From assembly GCF_014779795.1 (NCBI RefSeq), contig NZ_JACXZS010000001.1, positions 558,001-622,000 on the forward strand: a stretch of DNA of 64,000 nucleotides, given 5' to 3'. How positions within the stretch are numbered: the first letter of the stretch is position 1; each line of letters begins with the position of its first letter. The position numbers were made by a program, and so were the translations under genes. Shown here piece after piece: positions 1 to 8,302 of the stretch. The notes beneath the pieces were generated by a model, which saw only the letters and a list, made by a program, of their open reading frames with translations, made no database searches and was not told the DNA's origin. The stretch comes from Microbacterium helvum (GTDB taxonomy: Bacteria; Actinomycetota; Actinomycetes; Actinomycetales; Microbacteriaceae).

Positions 1-515
1 CGCTCTCGGGCTTCGACGCCGGCAAGACGGCGTCCGAGCTGACGTGGGACAACTTCGGCGCCGGGTACCTCGCGAACCTCGGCGAGGGCTACACCGAGCT
101 GAACCTCACCGCCCCGCCGGTCACCAAGGAAGGCGCGAAGGACCTCTACCTGAAGCCCTCGATGCTCGAGGCCGTCTCGGCCAAGACCAAGCACCCCGAG
201 GCTGCCGCGACGCTGGTGAACTTCCTCATCAACTCGCCCGAGTCCGGTGAGATCTTCGGCACCAACCGCGGCCTCCCGGCCTCCGAGACGGCGCTGGAGG
301 CAGCGAACCTCGACCCGATCGCCCAGCAGATCAAGGACTACGAGGCCTCGATCACGGACCGCCTGGGCGACGCCCCGCCCGTCCCGATCAACGGCTACGG
401 CACGCTCGAGCAGAAGTTCCTCGAGATCGGCCAGGAGCTCGGCTACGGCACCCTCACGATCGATGACGCCGTCTCGCAGTTCTTCTCCGAGATGGACCAG
501 GTCGTCAACCAGTGA
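1..515 (+). CDS. ABC sugar-binding lipoprotein, C-terminal part (5' end outside window)
   Basis: The reading frame is open from the left edge (first complete codon at 3) to TGA 513-515. The visible part has the C-terminal half of a family 1 extracellular solute-binding protein, with the stretches GAKDLY, HPEAA, GEIFGTN and GDAPPVP. It is clearly a paralogue of the binding protein at 5339-6628, which shares GAKDLY, HPEAAA, GEIFGT, GDAPPVP and DAVSQFFSE. Such proteins are lipid-anchored outside the membrane and hand oligosaccharides to the permeases; two permease genes follow directly. The N-terminus and lipobox are not in the window. The ATG at 162 lies inside the domain and is not a start. 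Confidence 0.9.
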   Translation, partial: LSGFDAGKTASELTWDNFGAGYLANLGEGYTELNLTAPPVTKEGAKDLYLKPSMLEAVSAKTKHPEAAATLVNFLINSPESGEIFGTNRGLPASETALEAANLDPIAQQIKDYEASITDRLGDAPPVPINGYGTLEQKFLEIGQELGYGTLTIDDAVSQFFSEMDQVVNQ

Positions 516-521
516 CACCCT

Positions 522-555
522 TGCCGCGGGGCCGGTACGCACCGGCCCCGCGGCA
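522..555 (+). terminator. Stem-loop between binding-protein and permease genes
   Basis: A perfect 15-bp inverted repeat (arms 522-536 and 541-555, loop ACGC) lies in the 89-bp gap after the binding-protein stop. There is no T-run. In many sugar ABC operons a hairpin here partly ends transcription or protects the 3' end of the binding-protein mRNA, so that this protein is made in excess of the permeases. That role is inferred. Confidence 0.6.
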
Positions 556-604
556 CCCGACCCACCCGAACTGACGCAGCCGTCAGTCACAGAAAGGAGC
601 CGAG

Positions 605-1600
605 GTGAGCACGACAGCGACGAGAGTCATCGTCACCGATCGTCCGGCCAAGCGCGCACTGCGACGCACCGGCCGCCCCGAGAACACCTTCCAGCGTCCC
701 GGGCAGCGTTCGCGCTCGCGTCGCGAGACCGTGGCGGGCTACGCGTTCCTCAGCCCGTGGCTGATCGGCTTCTTCGGCCTGACCGCCATCCCGATGGTGT
801 ACTCGCTGTACCTGTCGTTCACGCGGTACAACATCTTCCAGCCGCCGAAGTGGATCGGGCTGGACAACTACATCCGGATGTTCACCGATGACCCGGTGTT
901 CATCCAGTCGGCGCAGATCACGCTCGTGTACGTGTTCATCGGCACCCCGATCACGATGGCCGCGGCCCTCGCCGTGGCGATGCTGCTGAACTTCCGCGAC
1001 CAGGGCGCCGGGTTCTTCCGCTCCGCGTTCTACGCGCCCTCGCTCATCGGCGGCTCGGTGTCCGTCGCCATCGTGTGGCGGGCCATGTTCTCCACTGACG
1101 GGCCGGTCGACAACTCGCTGTCGTTCTTCGGCATCGACATCGGCGGCTGGATCGGCAACCCGGCCATGATCCTGCCGATGATGATCCTGCTGCACGTGTG
1201 GCAGTTCGGCTCGACGATGGTGATCTTCCTCGCCGGTCTCAAGCAGATCCCGAAGGAGCTGTACGAGGCGGCCGAGATGGACGGCGCCGGTGCGTGGCGC
1301 CGGTTCACCGCCGTCACGATCCCGATGCTCTCGCCGGTGATCTTCTTCAACCTGCTGCTGGGCCTCATCGGCGCCTTCCAGGTGTTCACCTCGGCGTACA
1401 TCATCTCCAACGGCACCGGCGGCCCCGCGGGCATGACCAACTTCATCACGGTCTACCTCTACAAGCGCGGCTTCTCCGACGGGCAGATGGGCTATGCGGC
1501 CGCGATCGCGTGGGTCCTCCTCATCGTGGTCGCCATCATCGCCTTCATCCTTTTCCGCACCCAGAAATCGTGGGTCCACTACGCAGGAGACGACCGATGA
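605..1600 (+). CDS. ABC sugar permease, MalF/UgpA type
   Basis: A 331-residue integral membrane permease of a carbohydrate ABC importer. After a basic N-terminal tail (about residues 1-40) there are about six membrane segments. The EAA loop that docks the ATPase is visible as YEAAEMDGAGAWRRF followed by TIPMLSP. GTG at 605 is the start, preceded by AAAGGAG (593-599). The stop overlaps the next permease start by 4 bp (ATGA 1597-1600), so the two are translationally coupled. Substrate is not readable from the sequence; the surrounding GH42/GH51/GH35/GH27 genes suggest galactose- or arabinose-containing oligosaccharides. Confidence 0.93.
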   Translation: MSTTATRVIVTDRPAKRALRRTGRPENTFQRPGQRSRSRRETVAGYAFLSPWLIGFFGLTAIPMVYSLYLSFTRYNIFQPPKWIGLDNYIRMFTDDPVFIQSAQITLVYVFIGTPITMAAALAVAMLLNFRDQGAGFFRSAFYAPSLIGGSVSVAIVWRAMFSTDGPVDNSLSFFGIDIGGWIGNPAMILPMMILLHVWQFGSTMVIFLAGLKQIPKELYEAAEMDGAGAWRRFTAVTIPMLSPVIFFNLLLGLIGAFQVFTSAYIISNGTGGPAGMTNFITVYLYKRGFSDGQMGYAAAIAWVLLIVVAIIAFILFRTQKSWVHYAGDDR

Positions 1601-2526
1601 CCTCCGCATCCTTCACCGACGGCACGATGGAGACCATCGAGCAGGAGATGATGCCGGCGACGCCGTCCGCGCCCCGGCGCCGCGTGAAGCGCAAGACGTG
1701 GCAGACGGTCATCTGGCTGGTCGTCCTGCTCGCCATCACGGCGGTCGTGCTCTATCCGCTCGTGTGGCTGTTCCTGTCGACGTTCAAGCCGAACTCCGAG
1801 TTCGGGCAGAACACCGGCCTGCTGCCCGAGAACTGGTACTTCGGCAACTACGCCAAGGTGATGGAGGGCATCGCCGGCGTGCCGATGTGGCGGTTCTTCC
1901 TGAACTCGCTGATCCTGTCGGTGGCCGCCGTCGTCGGCACGCTGCTGTCGTCGGCCCTCGCCGCGTACGCGTTCGCCCGGGTGCAGTTCAAGGGCCTCGG
2001 GATCTTCTTCGCCGCGATGATCGGCACGCTGCTGCTGCCGTTCCACGTCGTGATCATCCCGCAGTACATCATCTTCAACCAGCTCGGCTGGGTCGACACG
2101 TACATCCCGCTGATCCTGCCGAAGTTCCTCGCCACCGGCGCGTTCTTCGTGTTCCTGATGGTGCAGTTCATGCGGCAGATGCCCCGCGACATGGACGAAG
2201 CGGCCCGCATCGACGGTGCCGGCCACTTCCGGATCTTCTGGTCGATTATCCTGCCGCTGATCAAGCCCGCGCTGATCACGTGCGCGATCTTCGCGTTCAT
2301 CTGGGAGTGGAACGACTTCCTCGGACCCCTGCTGTACCTCACGAGCCCCGAGAACTACCCGCTGCCGATCGCGCTGCGCCTGTACAACGACGCGTCCTCG
2401 GGCGGTGCCGACTACGGCGCCACCGTCACGGCGTCCTTCGTCGCCCTCGTCCCGGTGCTGCTGTTCTTCATCGTGTTCCAGCGGTTCCTCGTCGACGGCG
2501 TCGCCACGCAGGGCCTGAAGGGCTGA
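1597..2526 (+). CDS. ABC sugar permease, MalG/UgpE type
   Basis: 309 residues, partner of the preceding permease. The cytoplasmic N-terminal extension (about 35 residues) is followed by six predicted membrane helices and the EAA motif DEAARIDGAGHFRIFWSIILP. ATG 1597 overlaps the upstream stop; a longer frame reading back to 1198 would run through the upstream gene and is rejected. The protein ends RFLVDGVATQGLKG, typical of this family. No ATP-binding subunit is encoded nearby, so the pair must use an ATPase encoded elsewhere (an MsiK-like shared ATPase is the usual actinobacterial solution). Confidence 0.93.
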   Translation: MTSASFTDGTMETIEQEMMPATPSAPRRRVKRKTWQTVIWLVVLLAITAVVLYPLVWLFLSTFKPNSEFGQNTGLLPENWYFGNYAKVMEGIAGVPMWRFFLNSLILSVAAVVGTLLSSALAAYAFARVQFKGLGIFFAAMIGTLLLPFHVVIIPQYIIFNQLGWVDTYIPLILPKFLATGAFFVFLMVQFMRQMPRDMDEAARIDGAGHFRIFWSIILPLIKPALITCAIFAFIWEWNDFLGPLLYLTSPENYPLPIALRLYNDASSGGADYGATVTASFVALVPVLLFFIVFQRFLVDGVATQGLKG

Positions 2527-2531
2527 CGACC

Positions 2532-3179
2532 ATGGACCGCCGCCAGCTGCGTGCCGCACGACGGGCCGACGCGTCCGGGAGCGGGCCGACCCTCGCCGAA
2601 CGCGAGCCTGCCCGCTACCCGGGAGCCAAGGGCGCCTTCGCCCTGTTCGGCGAAGTGCTGCTCACCGGACTGCTCATCGCCGCCGGCGGACTGCTCATCG
2701 TGACCCTGCCCGCGGCACTGGCCGCCGGCATCCGTCATCTGCGCCGCTACGTGAACGCCGAGCAGTCGCACGCCCGCACCTTCTGGGCGGACTGGCGCAA
2801 GGCCCTGCCCGGCGGCGTGGTCGTCGGCGTCGCCGCCGTGGTCATCGCGACCGTGCTGGCGGTGGACATCGTGCTCGCGAACACCGGCGCCCTGCCCGGC
2901 GGCGCGCTCATCGGCATCGTCGGCTGGGCCGGCCTCGTCGTCGGCGCGGTGGCTCTGCTGGCAGCGGCCGGCGCCTGGACCCCCGAGACCGGCTGGCGCA
3001 CCGCCGTCCGCGGCATCCCCGCCGCGCTGGTGGCCGACCCCCTCGGCGCCGTCTACTACGCAGTCGCGGCCGTCCTCACCGGTGTCGTCACCTGGATGCT
3101 GGCACCCCTCATCATCGCCGGACTCGGCTGCTCCGCCTTCGCCGTCGTCGCCATCCCGGCGCGCCGCACCCGCCGCTGA
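2532..3179 (+). CDS. YesL-like (DUF624) membrane protein
   Basis: 215 residues with about four to five hydrophobic segments (roughly residues 40-70, 95-120, 125-150, 175-205), no signal peptide and an Arg-rich tail. Shape, length and the position just after sugar ABC permeases match the YesL/DUF624 family, whose founding member lies in a Bacillus pectin (rhamnogalacturonan) cluster. The biochemical role is unknown. ATG 2532 follows the permease stop by 5 bp, so it is part of the operon. Family assignment rests on overall pattern and context, not on a diagnostic motif. Confidence 0.7.
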   Translation: MDRRQLRAARRADASGSGPTLAEREPARYPGAKGAFALFGEVLLTGLLIAAGGLLIVTLPAALAAGIRHLRRYVNAEQSHARTFWADWRKALPGGVVVGVAAVVIATVLAVDIVLANTGALPGGALIGIVGWAGLVVGAVALLAAAGAWTPETGWRTAVRGIPAALVADPLGAVYYAVAAVLTGVVTWMLAPLIIAGLGCSAFAVVAIPARRTRR

Positions 3180-3229
3180 CGCGGCATCCCTCCCCCGTTC
3201 TCTCCGAAACACCGAAGGAGCTGCTCGAC

Positions 3230-5305
3230 GTGCTGTACGGCGCCGACTACAACCCCGACCAGTGGCCGGAGGAGGTGTGGGATGAGGACGTCCGCCTCAT
3301 GCAGGAGGCCGGCGTCAACATCGTGAGCCTCGGCATCTTCGCGTGGTCGCGCATCCAGCCCGCCGAGGACGTGTGGGACTTCGAGTGGCTCGACACGGTG
3401 ATCGGCAAGCTGCACGCGGGCGGCATCGCGGTGAACCTCGCGACGGCGACCGCCTCGCCGCCGCCGTGGGTGAGCGCCACGTATCCCGAGACGCTGCCGG
3501 CCGACGAGTCGGGCGCCTCGTACTGGCCGGGCAGCCGGCAGCACTTCGCCCCGTCGTCGCCGACCTACCGGCGGCTGGCCGGCGAGCTGGTGCGACGCCT
3601 CGCCGAGCGCTACGCCCACCATCCCGCCGTCGTCATGTGGCATGTCGGCAACGAGTTCGGCTGCCACCTCTGGATGGACTTCTCGGATGCCGCGCGCGAC
3701 GCGTACCGCGTATGGCTCGCGGATCGGTACACGACCATCGCGGCGCTCAACGATGCCTGGGGCACGAGCTTCTGGTCGCAGCGGTACGGCTCGTTCGACG
3801 AGATCTTCCCGCCGCGCCTCGCGCCGTACAGCCACAACCCGTCGTCGATGCTCGACTGGCGCCGGTTCACGAGCGACATGCTGCTGGAGTGCTACCTCAT
3901 GGAGCGGACGATCCTGCTCGAGGCGGGCGCGACGCAGCCGATCACCACCAACTTCATGGGGCCCTTCAAGCCGGCGGACTACCGCAAGTGGGCGCCGCAC
4001 ATGGACGTCATCGCCGACGACTGCTACCCGGATCCGGCCAACCCGAACCGGGTGAGGGACGCCGCCTTCCAGCGCGACCTCATCCGTTCGCTGAAGCCCG
4101 GCGTGCCGTGGCTGCTGTGGGAGCAGGCGACCGATGCGGTCAACTGGCGGCCGGCCAACCCGGGCAAGAAGCCGGGCGCCCTGATGGCCGAGACCGCGCA
4201 GTCGGTCGCGCGCGGCGCCGACGGCATCATGTTCTTCCAGTGGCGGCAGTCTCGCGCGGGCAGCGAGAAGTTCCACTCGGCGATGCTCCCCCACGCCGGC
4301 ACCGAGACCCGCACCTGGGATGCCGTCACCGAGCTCGGCTCCCGCCTGGCCGCCCTGCCCGAGCTGCCCGCGCCGGGCCGCGACGCGCACGTCGCGCTGG
4401 TGTTCGACTGGGAGAACTGGTGGGCGGTGGAGGAGCGCGACCACCCCACCGAGATCGACTACCTGGCGCTGACGCTGGAGTGGTACGGCGCCTTCCACGA
4501 GCGGGGCATCCAGGTCGACGTCATCGCGCCCGAAGAGGCCGGCCTCGGCTACGCCCTCGTCGTCGCCCCCGCTCTCTACCTGCTGCGCGGCGAGGGCGCC
4601 GACGCGCTCACGCGCTTCGTCGAGACCGGCGGGACGCTGCTCACCGGCCCCTTCACCGACCTCGTCGACGGTCACGACCAGTTCCGCGACGGTGGCTTCC
4701 TCACACAGCTCGCGCCTGTGCTCGGCGTGCGCTTCGAGGACTTCGGCGCGCTCGCGGGGACGGCCTCGAGCGCGGCCGGCGTGGGCGCGCTGAACTCCGA
4801 CGCCGTGGCCGCGGCTCGTCACGCCGCAGCCTCGGGCACGATCGAATTCGCGCTCGACGGTGCCGTCCACCGGGGCAGGCTCGTCGCCGAGTCCGTCCAC
4901 ACGACGACCGCCACCACGGTCGCGACCTTCCGTTCCGGCCTGCAGGCCGGCTCCCCCGCGCTCACACGCCACTCCTTCGGCGACGGCGAGGCCTGGTACA
5001 CGGCCACGCAGCCCGTGGGCGACGGACTCGGTGCCGTCGTCGACGCGGTGGTGGCGGCATCCGGCGTCCGCCCCGTGGTCGATTCACTGCCGGCCGGCGT
5101 CGAGGCCGCGCGCCGCGGCGACCTGGTGACCCTCATCAACCACGGCGACGCGCGCGCCGAGGTCGCGATCGAGGGGGTGGATGCCGAGACCGGCGCCGTC
5201 ACCGCGCTCGTCGCGCTGGAGCCCCAGGCCGTCGCCTTCGTCCTCGCGCCCGAGCGCGCCCCCGCACCCGTGCCGGGACCGCGTGACGCGGTCGCGGCGC
5301 ACTGA
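3230..5305 (+). CDS. GH42 beta-galactosidase
   Basis: 691 residues, the normal GH42 length. The N-terminal TIM barrel opens with YGADYNPDQWPEEVW. The acid/base motif HVGNEFG puts the catalytic Glu at about residue 142, and WLLWEQ puts the nucleophile Glu at about 298. A trimerisation-like domain (about 385-590) and a small beta domain follow. No signal peptide, so it is cytoplasmic. The GTG start at 3230 is preceded by GAAGGAG (3214-3220). It would release galactose from imported beta-galacto-oligosaccharides, feeding the galK/galT/galE genes further along the window. Confidence 0.93.
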   Translation: MLYGADYNPDQWPEEVWDEDVRLMQEAGVNIVSLGIFAWSRIQPAEDVWDFEWLDTVIGKLHAGGIAVNLATATASPPPWVSATYPETLPADESGASYWPGSRQHFAPSSPTYRRLAGELVRRLAERYAHHPAVVMWHVGNEFGCHLWMDFSDAARDAYRVWLADRYTTIAALNDAWGTSFWSQRYGSFDEIFPPRLAPYSHNPSSMLDWRRFTSDMLLECYLMERTILLEAGATQPITTNFMGPFKPADYRKWAPHMDVIADDCYPDPANPNRVRDAAFQRDLIRSLKPGVPWLLWEQATDAVNWRPANPGKKPGALMAETAQSVARGADGIMFFQWRQSRAGSEKFHSAMLPHAGTETRTWDAVTELGSRLAALPELPAPGRDAHVALVFDWENWWAVEERDHPTEIDYLALTLEWYGAFHERGIQVDVIAPEEAGLGYALVVAPALYLLRGEGADALTRFVETGGTLLTGPFTDLVDGHDQFRDGGFLTQLAPVLGVRFEDFGALAGTASSAAGVGALNSDAVAAARHAAASGTIEFALDGAVHRGRLVAESVHTTTATTVATFRSGLQAGSPALTRHSFGDGEAWYTATQPVGDGLGAVVDAVVAASGVRPVVDSLPAGVEAARRGDLVTLINHGDARAEVAIEGVDAETGAVTALVALEPQAVAFVLAPERAPAPVPGPRDAVAAH

Positions 5306-5338
5306 TCCTTCACCCCCACAGAGAATCCGGAGTCCACG

Positions 5339-6628
5339 ATGCCCTCACGCCGCACCCTGCTCGCCGTCGGCGCCCTGACCGCGAGCGCCGCCCTGATCCT
5401 GGCCGGATGCTCCGGCTCGGGCGAGTCCGCCGACCCCGGCAAGACCTTCGACCCCGACGAGAAGGTCACGATCGACTTCGCCTTCTGGGGGAACGACGAC
5501 CGCGCCTCGCGCTACAACGACCTCATCGCCGCGTTCAACGAGGAGTACCCGAACATCACGGTCAACCCGTCGTTCAGCGACTACCCGAGCTTCTGGGAGA
5601 AGCGCCAGACCGAGGCCGCCGGGGGCAACCTGCCCGACGTGTTCCAGTTCTCCGACAGCTACCTGCGCCAGTACGCGCAGTCGAACAACCTGCTCGACCT
5701 CGACACCGTGTCGGACTACATCGACACCACCACGTTCGAGGACTCGCTGCTCGGCACCGGCGCGCTCGACGGCGTGCAGTACTCGCTGCCGACCGGCTAC
5801 AGCCTGTGGGCGAACTTCGTGAACGACGACCTGCTCGCCGCGGCGGGCATCGAGGCGCCCGAGGGCGGCACGAGCGCTGAGGACTTCGACGACTGGATGG
5901 CCTCGGTCACCGAGGCCACGGGCGGCAAGCCCTACGGCGGCACCGACTACACGCAGCGCATCCAGAACTTCGAGCTCGTGCTGCGTGCGAAGGGCGAGAA
6001 CCTGTACACCGACGACGGCGAGCTGGGCTTCACCGAGGATGAGCTGAGCGACTTCTGGCACTCGGGCGACGCGATCCGCGACGGCGTCGTGATCCCGCAG
6101 CAGAGCCTCGAAGAGCTCTCGCCCAAGTCCGGCTTCGGCGCCGGCGCGACGGCCAGCGAGATGAGCTGGAGCAACTTCCTGGGCGGCTACCTCGCCGACT
6201 CCGGCGCCTCGTCGATCTCGATGATCGCTCCCCCGATCGCCAAGAAGGGCGCGAAGGACCTCTACCGCCAAGCCGGCCTGCAGGTCGCGATCTCGGCCAA
6301 CACCGAGCACCCCGAGGCCGCCGCCCTCTTCCTCGACTTCGTCGTCAACAGCGCCGAGGCGGGTGAGATCTTCGGCACCACCCTCGGCTACCCGGCATCG
6401 TCGTCGAAGCTCGCCGGCACCACGCTCGAAGGCGTCGACAAGCAGGTCGCCGACTACATCGACGCGCAGGCGGACCGCATCGGCGACGCCCCGCCCGTTC
6501 CCGTCGCAGGCTACGGCTCGCTCGAGCAGAAGTTCTGGGACCTCGGCAAGGAGCTCGGCCTCGGTACGCTCAGCGTCGACGACGCGGTGTCGCAGTTCTT
6601 CTCCGAGGCAGACACGGTGCTCGGCTGA
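5339..6628 (+). CDS. ABC sugar-binding lipoprotein
   Basis: 429 residues. A signal peptide ends in a lipobox (ILAGC, Cys about residue 24), followed by a Ser/Gly-rich linker and a family 1 solute-binding fold (FAFWGNDDRASRYNDLI). It is a paralogue of the truncated binding protein at the left edge and has no permease genes of its own. The simplest reading is that two binding proteins of different specificity share the permeases at 605-2526. ATG 5339 is 33 bp after the GH42 stop, with a GGAG-type ribosome site. A strong hairpin follows the gene. Confidence 0.93.
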   Translation: MPSRRTLLAVGALTASAALILAGCSGSGESADPGKTFDPDEKVTIDFAFWGNDDRASRYNDLIAAFNEEYPNITVNPSFSDYPSFWEKRQTEAAGGNLPDVFQFSDSYLRQYAQSNNLLDLDTVSDYIDTTTFEDSLLGTGALDGVQYSLPTGYSLWANFVNDDLLAAAGIEAPEGGTSAEDFDDWMASVTEATGGKPYGGTDYTQRIQNFELVLRAKGENLYTDDGELGFTEDELSDFWHSGDAIRDGVVIPQQSLEELSPKSGFGAGATASEMSWSNFLGGYLADSGASSISMIAPPIAKKGAKDLYRQAGLQVAISANTEHPEAAALFLDFVVNSAEAGEIFGTTLGYPASSSKLAGTTLEGVDKQVADYIDAQADRIGDAPPVPVAGYGSLEQKFWDLGKELGLGTLSVDDAVSQFFSEADTVLG

Positions 6629-6656
6629 GCCTGCCGAACCTGAGCCATGATCGGGT

Positions 6657-6689
6657 GGATGCCGCGGCCCTGGGCCGCGGCATCCACAT
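6657..6689 (+). terminator. GGATGCC-type hairpin after binding-protein gene
   Basis: A perfect 15-bp stem (GTGGATGCCGCGGCC at 6657-6671 and its complement at 6675-6689) with loop CTG, followed by a pyrimidine-rich ATTTCTCTTC. It lies between the binding-protein gene and the GH51 gene, so it is either a terminator or an attenuator inside the operon. Confidence 0.7.
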
Positions 6690-6710
6690 TTCTCTTCACC
6701 TGGAGCCGCA

Positions 6711-8297
6711 ATGCCCGACGCCACCGCGCGCCTCGACCCGCACCACGACATCGCCGACATCGACCGCCGCCTGTTCGGCGGGTTCGTCGAGCACCTGGGT
6801 CGCCACATCTACGACGGCATCTTCGAGCCCGGGCACCCCGCGGCCGACGACGAGGGATTCCGCACCGATGTCGTCGAGCTCGTGAAAGAGCTCGGCGTGA
6901 GCACGATCCGCTACCCCGGCGGCAACTTCGTGTCGGGCTACCGGTGGGAGGACGGCATCGGACCCAAGGACGAGCGCCCGCGCCGCCTCGACCTGGCGTG
7001 GCACTCGACCGAGACCAACGAGGTCGGGCTGCACGAGTTCCAGGCGTGGCTCGACCGGGTCGGCAGCGACCTGATGCTCGCCGTCAACCTCGGCACCCGC
7101 GGCACGCAAGAGGCGCTCGACCTGCTCGAGTACGCCAACGTCGACACTCCGACGCAGTGGACGGACCAGCGCGCCGCGAACGGGCGCGAGCGGCCGTTCG
7201 GCGTCAAGATGTGGTGCCTCGGAAACGAGATGGACGGCCCGTGGCAGGTCGGTCACCGCAATGCCGACGACTACGGCAAGCTCGCCATGCGCACCGCCAA
7301 AGCGATGCGCATGATCGATCCGGACGTGGAGCTCGTGGTGTGCGGGTCGTCCGGCCGGGGCATGCCCACGTTCGGCTCGTGGGAGCGGCAGGTGCTCGAG
7401 CACACCTTCGACGACGTCGACTACATCTCGTGCCACTCCTACTACCAGGAGCACGACGGGAACGCGCAGGAGTTCCTCGCCTCGGGAGTCGACATGGCGC
7501 GCTTCATCGAGTCGGTGGTCGCGATCGCCGACACGGTCGCCGCGACGAAGAAGAGCGACAAGCGCATCATGATCTCGTTCGACGAGTGGAACGTCTGGTA
7601 CCTGCACCGCGAGGACGGCAGCGAGTCCGGGCACGAGTTCAAGGGCGGCGCCTGGCCGGTGGCACCGCGGCTGCTCGAAGACAAGTACAACGCGTTGGAT
7701 GCCGTCGTGTTCGGCGATCTGCTGATCACGCTGCTGCAGCACGCCGACCGGGTGCGCTCGGCCTCGCTCGCGCAGCTCGTCAACGTGATCGCGCCGATCA
7801 TGACCGAGCCCGGCGGGCCCGCGTGGCGACAGACGACGTTCTTCCCGTTCTCGATCACGTCGCGCCTGGCGCACGGGCGCGCGATGCGCGTGCCGGTGTC
7901 GTCGGGCTCATTCGTCTCGCAGAAGCTGGGCGAGGTGGCGAACCTGAACGCGGTCGCCACGATCGACGACGACGGCGTCTCGCTGTTCGTCGTCAACCGC
8001 TCGACGACGGTCCCCACCGCCCCTCCACACGGCGCTGGCGCGCCGCGCGGAGCCTCTGGCGGCGTGGGCCCAGCCGCAACACGCCTGCGCGTCGACCTCG
8101 CTCCGCTCGTGCGCGAGCTCGGCCGCGACGTCGCGATCGTCGAGACGCACCTGCTGCACGACGACGACCTGTACGCGGCGAACACGCTCGCCGATCAGAC
8201 CCGTGTCGGCGTACGTGCCGCCGAGGCCCTGATCGACGGCGATGCGCTCACGGTCGAGCTGCCGGCGGTCTCGTGGGCCGCGATCCGGCTCGCCTGA
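6711..8297 (+). CDS. GH51 alpha-L-arabinofuranosidase
   Basis: 528 residues. Canonical GH51 features are present: the opening LFGGFVEHLGRHIYDGIFEP, RYPGGNFVSGYRWEDGIGP, acid/base Glu about 173 in GNEMDGPWQ, and nucleophile Glu about 292 in SFDEWNVWY. No signal peptide, so it acts on imported arabino-oligosaccharides. In the C-terminal beta domain a Gly/Ala/Pro-rich stretch (about residues 440-460, HGAGAPRGASGG) looks like a lineage-specific loop insertion. The start ATG 6711 lies just after the hairpin at 6657-6689. Confidence 0.94.
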   Translation: MPDATARLDPHHDIADIDRRLFGGFVEHLGRHIYDGIFEPGHPAADDEGFRTDVVELVKELGVSTIRYPGGNFVSGYRWEDGIGPKDERPRRLDLAWHSTETNEVGLHEFQAWLDRVGSDLMLAVNLGTRGTQEALDLLEYANVDTPTQWTDQRAANGRERPFGVKMWCLGNEMDGPWQVGHRNADDYGKLAMRTAKAMRMIDPDVELVVCGSSGRGMPTFGSWERQVLEHTFDDVDYISCHSYYQEHDGNAQEFLASGVDMARFIESVVAIADTVAATKKSDKRIMISFDEWNVWYLHREDGSESGHEFKGGAWPVAPRLLEDKYNALDAVVFGDLLITLLQHADRVRSASLAQLVNVIAPIMTEPGGPAWRQTTFFPFSITSRLAHGRAMRVPVSSGSFVSQKLGEVANLNAVATIDDDGVSLFVVNRSTTVPTAPPHGAGAPRGASGGVGPAATRLRVDLAPLVRELGRDVAIVETHLLHDDDLYAANTLADQTRVGVRAAEALIDGDALTVELPAVSWAAIRLA

Positions 8298-8302
8298 CCG
8301 GC

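Noticed and set aside
587..1609. Long open frame on the minus strand opposite the first permease, and many similar ones elsewhere
   Set aside because: High-GC DNA keeps antisense frames open. The antisense products are dominated by Arg/Gly/Ala with no domains, and the plus strand has a clear permease.
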